Below, one piece after another: positions 63,711 through 64,000 of a DNA stretch of 64,000 bases. Source of the stretch: Oscillospiraceae bacterium (GTDB taxonomy: Bacteria; Bacillota; Clostridia; Oscillospirales; SIG627); assembly GCA_015065265.1 (NCBI GenBank), contig SVQQ01000004.1:1-64000 (forward strand), given 5' to 3'. Both the position numbers and the translations under genes were made by a program. Below the pieces are notes generated by a model. The model had not been told where the DNA came from and ran no database searches. It worked only from the letters and a program-made list of their open reading frames with translations. Positions within the stretch are counted from its first letter, which is position 1. Every line of letters starts with the position of its first letter.

Positions 63711-64000
63711 TTAAAATACTTTGAGTTCGATTTCAACTCCGGCAGGAAGTTCAAGACTTGTGAGTGCTTCAACAGCGGCCTTTGACGGCTTGATAACGTC
63801 AATAAGTCTCTTGTGAGTACGCATCTCAAACTGCTCACGGGAATCCTTATATTTGTGCACTGCACGAAGGATTGTGATCACTTCCTTTTCAGTGGGCAAC
63901 GGGATAGGTCCTGAAACCTGAGCGCCAAGTCTCTTTGCAGTTTCAACAATCTTTTCCGCTGACTGATCGATAAGTGTGTGGTCGTAAGCTTTAAGTCTTA
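63711..64000 (-). CDS. rpsJ: 30S ribosomal protein S10 (5' end beyond window)
   Basis: [66 protein letters not shown] read through the window edge. Confidence 0.96.
   Translation of the reverse strand, partial: RLKAYDHTLIDQSAEKIVETAKRLGAQVSGPIPLPTEKEVITILRAVHKYKDSREQFEMRTHKRLIDVIKPSKAAVEALTSLELPAGVEIELKVF

Overview
The window is a low-to-moderate GC segment of a Firmicutes (Clostridia-type) chromosome, mostly ordinary housekeeping DNA. Main blocks: a complete S10-spc-alpha ribosomal protein cluster (rpsJ to rplQ, minus strand, about 48.5-64 kb); a complete histidine operon headed by a TrpR/YerC-like regulator (31.7-40.2 kb); argGH; groESL with a perfect CIRCE element; ligA, ribF, folT-folC with a THF riboswitch-like leader, bioY-birA, an ABC exporter pair, and a five-gene tRNA array (Phe-Gly-Val-Asp-Thr). 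Accessory-type material lies at 1-5.7 kb (an IS200-like element plus a truncated copy fused to a lipoprotein gene, and an ECF sigma/anti-sigma pair) and at 21-29 kb (SLH protein, a lipoprotein gene with an in-frame stop, an XRE regulator divergent from an unlisted 26-aa Trp-rich peptide gene, a GGGtGRT/NifU-like/PduL operon, and a truncated sigG-like gene). The best candidate for an undescribed system is the XRE/26-aa peptide module at 23977-24486. It has a consensus promoter, two dyads, a strong ribosome-binding site and its own terminator. All assignments come from reading the sequence; no searches were run.
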